Part shown: positions 61,624 to 64,000 of the stretch, in pieces
Layout: every line of letters begins with the position of its first letter
Position numbering within the stretch: the first letter of the stretch is position 1
Source of the DNA: an uncultured Clostridia bacterium
GTDB lineage: Bacteria > Bacillota > Clostridia > TANB77 > CAG-508
Assembly (NCBI GenBank): GCA_948560265.1
Contig: CAOXTD010000005.1
Location: 1 to 64,000 of the forward strand
Direction of reading: 5' to 3'
Length of the DNA stretch: 64,000 nt
The notes under the pieces: generated by a model
The model's input: only the letters and a program-made list of their open reading frames with translations
Told to the model about the DNA's origin: nothing
Database searches by the model: none
Program-made: the position numbers and the translations under genes

Positions 61624-63048
61624 TTATTGGAATTTCGTGGTCATAGTTTTAACCAAATGACATGGCGAAACACGGAAGAAAGTATCACGATTAGCAATGC
61701 CAACATCTTTGGCTTCAATTTCTTTAATCACCCGTTTAGCAAACGTTTCTTTGACTTCTGGGTCACCATGATTAACCAAAACAAGATTGAGATTGGTAAA
61801 CTGTTGCAGAAAATGAATCAATTCATCAGCTTTTGCATGGGCTGAGAACTCACTGGTATATTTTACCTTTGCTTGTTTTTCGGCTAATATACCTCCAATT
61901 TTTACAATATCGCCAATAGCAGCATCTTGCAAAGAACGTCCTAAGGTGCCCTCAGCTGTATACCCTGTAAAGTGAATCAAAGCATTTTTTTGATTGATGA
62001 AAGTAGAGATATACTGAGGCGCAGGACCATAAGAACCCATACCAGAAGTAGTTAAAATGATTTTTTCGTGGGTATCCATTAAAACAGAGTCTCTACTACC
62101 ACTGTCAACATATTGCAAACTATAAGGCAAAAAGTCAAGCATACTCTCCTTAATATCCAGTGAACCATTGAGGTATAGCTCCGTATAACGCTGTGCCAAT
62201 TTTCCGTCAAAAAAGATAGGGATTTGCTTAGAAAGTTTACCAGAGTCTTGCAGTGTCCTCAAAAAGTAAAGGATTTCTTGTGAACGTCCCAATGAAAAGA
62301 CAGGAATTACAATAGTTGTGTCTGAATTCTGGGATAAAGAAGAAAGTACATTCTTTTCGAAACAAGGAACAATCATATCAGAATTCATGTCACCATAGGT
62401 ACTTTCTTGCATAACATTCAAAGACATCTCTTGTACCCTTTGGGGAAGTGCTGGAACATTGAAGAACATATTGTTGTTGTGATAGTCACCTGTAAATAAC
62501 CAGTTAATACATTCTTCTCCAGGATAAGAAATCTCCACTAAGATTAAAGCTGCTCCAATAAGGTGACCATTATAGAAAAAAGTTACCTTAATATGTTCGT
62601 CCAAGGATATAGACTTACAGAAAGGAACAGGAGTAACCAATCTCAAAGTTTCTGAAACATCAGCATCACTAAAAAGATTTGGCTGGTGACGCCTTTTAGC
62701 AGTGTCTTTTAAAACGCGATAACTATCATAGAGCGATAAATTTAAAAGAACTGCTGTGGGTGGTGTAGTATAGATTTTTCCCCGATACCCATTTTTAAAA
62801 AGCAGGGGAAGTCTTCCTATGTGGTCAATGTGATTATGTGTGACAAGAACAAACTCAATGGATTCTTCGTTAAAAGGAAAACTGAGATTTTCTGTACCAC
62901 TTTCATCACTTCCTTGAAAAAGACCACTGTCTACAACAAAACGAGTGGTTAAGCCATTCGGGTATTTTACGATACACAAATGACAGGAGCCAGTAACGCC
63001 ACTATTTAACGTCTGGACATCCATGTAAAACCGAGTTTTTGAGCCCAT
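61624..63048 (-). CDS. MBL-fold beta-CASP-type RNA metallohydrolase
   Basis: 474 residues. Metal site HNHIDH at 71-76, TGDYHNNNMFF, then a beta-CASP part with PVFSLGRSQEIL, the HFTGYTAEGTLGR, FSAHAKADEL and LVNHGDPEV motifs. The family acts on RNA in processing or decay. Codon use differs from its neighbours: more C/G-ending codons and three in-frame CGG (codons 6, 89, 439), all at positions where Arg is reasonable. It looks like a recent acquisition. AAGGAGG precedes ATG; a dyad lies about 20 bases upstream. Confidence 0.88.
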   Translation of the reverse strand: MGSKTRFYMDVQTLNSGVTGSCHLCIVKYPNGLTTRFVVDSGLFQGSDESGTENLSFPFNEESIEFVLVTHNHIDHIGRLPLLFKNGYRGKIYTTPPTAVLLNLSLYDSYRVLKDTAKRRHQPNLFSDADVSETLRLVTPVPFCKSISLDEHIKVTFFYNGHLIGAALILVEISYPGEECINWLFTGDYHNNNMFFNVPALPQRVQEMSLNVMQESTYGDMNSDMIVPCFEKNVLSSLSQNSDTTIVIPVFSLGRSQEILYFLRTLQDSGKLSKQIPIFFDGKLAQRYTELYLNGSLDIKESMLDFLPYSLQYVDSGSRDSVLMDTHEKIILTTSGMGSYGPAPQYISTFINQKNALIHFTGYTAEGTLGRSLQDAAIGDIVKIGGILAEKQAKVKYTSEFSAHAKADELIHFLQQFTNLNLVLVNHGDPEVKETFAKRVIKEIEAKDVGIANRDTFFRVSPCHLVKTMTTKFQ

Positions 63049-63069
63049 AAAATTCCTCCTTAAAATGTG

Positions 63070-63091
63070 AATCGGTATAGTAATACCGATT
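63070..63091. promoter_or_regulatory. 9-bp inverted repeat upstream of the metallohydrolase gene
   Basis: AATCGGTAT (63070-63078) and ATACCGATT (63083-63091), 4 bases apart, in the 5' region of the minus-strand gene. Could be an operator or an mRNA leader hairpin. Confidence 0.45.
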
Positions 63092-63239
63092 GGTTAAAGT
63101 GTAGATAGCACTTGCTATTGACTATTATTTTAACATTTGAAAACCATTATGTCAATTTGAAATAGAAATCTTTTTGAAATATTGACTTTTAGAATAATTA
63201 GCAATAAAATATGATAAAATAACAAAGGAGGATAATATT

Positions 63240-64000
63240 ATGTCATTAGTAACAACAAAGAATATGTTTGAAAAATCAATGAAGGAACATTTTGCTATTC
63301 GGAGCATTTAATGTAAATAATATGGAAATTATACAAGCAATTGTAGATGCAGCAGCAAAGGAAAATTCGCCAGTCATTTTACAAGCATCTTCTAGTGCAA
63401 TAAAATATGCAAGAATTGGATATTTGAGGAAAATGGTGGAAGCAGCATTGGAAGAACACGATATTCCAGTGGCATTACATTTAGACCATGGACCAGATTT
63501 TGAAACTTGTAAAATGTGTATTGATAATGGATTTTCATCTGTTATGATAGATGGTTCTAAATATGACTTTGAAGAAAATGTTGCTTTAACAAAGCAAGTA
63601 GTAGACTATGCTCATAGCAAAGGGGTAGTAGTAGAAGCAGAACTTGGAAAGTTAGCAGGAGTAGAAGATGACGTAAATGTGGATGCACAAGATGCAATGT
63701 ATACAGATCCAGACCAAGCAAAAGAATTTGTAGAAAAAACGGGATGCGATTCTTTAGCCATTGCAATTGGAACAAGTCATGGTGCGTATAAATTCAAAGG
63801 AGAGGCAAAGTTAAGATTTGATATTTTACAAAAAATAAAAGAAAAATTGCCTAATACTCCAATTGTATTACATGGAGCATCAACAGTTATTCCAGAACTT
63901 GTAGAAATGTGCAACAAATATGGAGGGAATATTCCAGGAGCAAAAGGAGTTCCTGACGAGATGTTACATGAGGCAAGTTTATCAGGAGTTTCAAAAATTA
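63240..64000 (+). CDS. fba: class II fructose-bisphosphate aldolase, split by a +1 frameshift at CGG; cut by window end
   Basis: The 5' part of a class II aldolase. Frame 0 reads MSLVTTKNMFEKSMKEHFAI and hits CGG AGC ATT TAA; skipping the C at 63300 (codon 21) gives GAFNVNNMEIIQAIVDAA and an intact frame to the window edge with the zinc and substrate motifs ALHLDHG, EAELGKLAG, GTSHGAYKF and VLHGAST. It splits fructose 1,6-bisphosphate in glycolysis and is normally essential. AAAGGAGG at 63224-63231 is 8 bases from ATG. Confidence 0.9.

Noticed and set aside
4457..63302. Reassignment of CGG to another amino acid
   Set aside because: At all six sites the downstream family sequence lies in the +1 frame, so reading CGG as any amino acid would still leave the frame wrong.
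4457..63302. Classical prfB-style programmed frameshift with a stop codon and internal Shine-Dalgarno
   Set aside because: No stop codon stands at the shift points, and there is no consistent SD-like element upstream; only the CGG and following GG are common.

Overview
The window is AT-rich DNA with short intergenic gaps, strong AGGAGG-type ribosome binding sites and mostly plus-strand genes. A complete spoIIIAA-AH operon, a collagen-like spore-surface-type protein, a cohesin/dockerin pair and a c-di-GMP-I riboswitch point to a spore-forming, low-GC member of the Clostridia, probably gut-associated and possibly uncultured. The lineage is inferred; nothing in the window names the species.

Layout. 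0-6.2 kb: an alpha/beta hydrolase, then a tight six-gene operon (SGNH hydrolase, DUF4358 protein, SigV-like ECF sigma factor, RsiV-like anti-sigma factor, MBOAT O-acyltransferase, DHHW protein) that looks like an envelope-stress-induced O-acetylation unit. 6.2-33.4 kb: an accessory stretch of mostly single-gene units (acetyltransferases, a GntR/ABC operon, a second ECF sigma/anti-sigma pair, small membrane proteins, a C39 peptidase, a LysR/aldo-keto reductase pair, a collagen-like protein with its glycosyltransferase, RhuM, a YafY-GyrI-YoaP operon, a ZIP transporter). Recurring terminator-promoter-leader modules and many gene remnants lie between them. 33.6-39.4 kb: a 1608-residue dockerin-bearing surface protein followed by a membrane-anchored cohesin protein. 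39.5-53.2 kb: core genes (yebC family, spoIIIAA-AH, pfk, argS, glmM, metG, tmk). 53.3-60.5 kb: a DUF3298 protein and a TetR-controlled MMPL exporter operon with small membrane proteins. 60.5-64 kb: peroxiredoxin, a DUF1540 protein, a beta-CASP metallohydrolase and the start of class II fructose-bisphosphate aldolase, cut by the window edge.

Main discovery. Six otherwise normal genes (MBOAT, LysR regulator, ZIP transporter, spoIIIAA, peroxiredoxin, fba) are each split by the same event: one extra C placed exactly at a codon boundary in front of a conserved Gly codon (GGA five times, GGG once). This puts an in-frame CGG at the break, and skipping that single C restores the full family sequence. 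Reading both strands by eye I found no other in-frame CGG in the native-looking genes, although CGA and CGT are common and CGG is frequent in the other two phases. The one exception is the foreign-looking metallohydrolase gene, which has three. The simplest biological reading is that CGG is an unread or very poorly read codon here and that ribosomes shift +1 at it, so that C-before-GG insertions are tolerated. The alternative, a systematic base-insertion error in the assembly, cannot be excluded from sequence alone. The genes hit include fba, expected to be essential, and spoIIIAA, so simple pseudogenization of all six is unlikely.

Other systems of note are the lysozyme-response-like sigma/O-acetyltransferase operon, the cohesin-dockerin pair, the c-di-GMP-controlled small membrane protein with an uncontrolled paralog 45 kb away, and REP-like 31-bp palindromes inside the spoIIIA operon.
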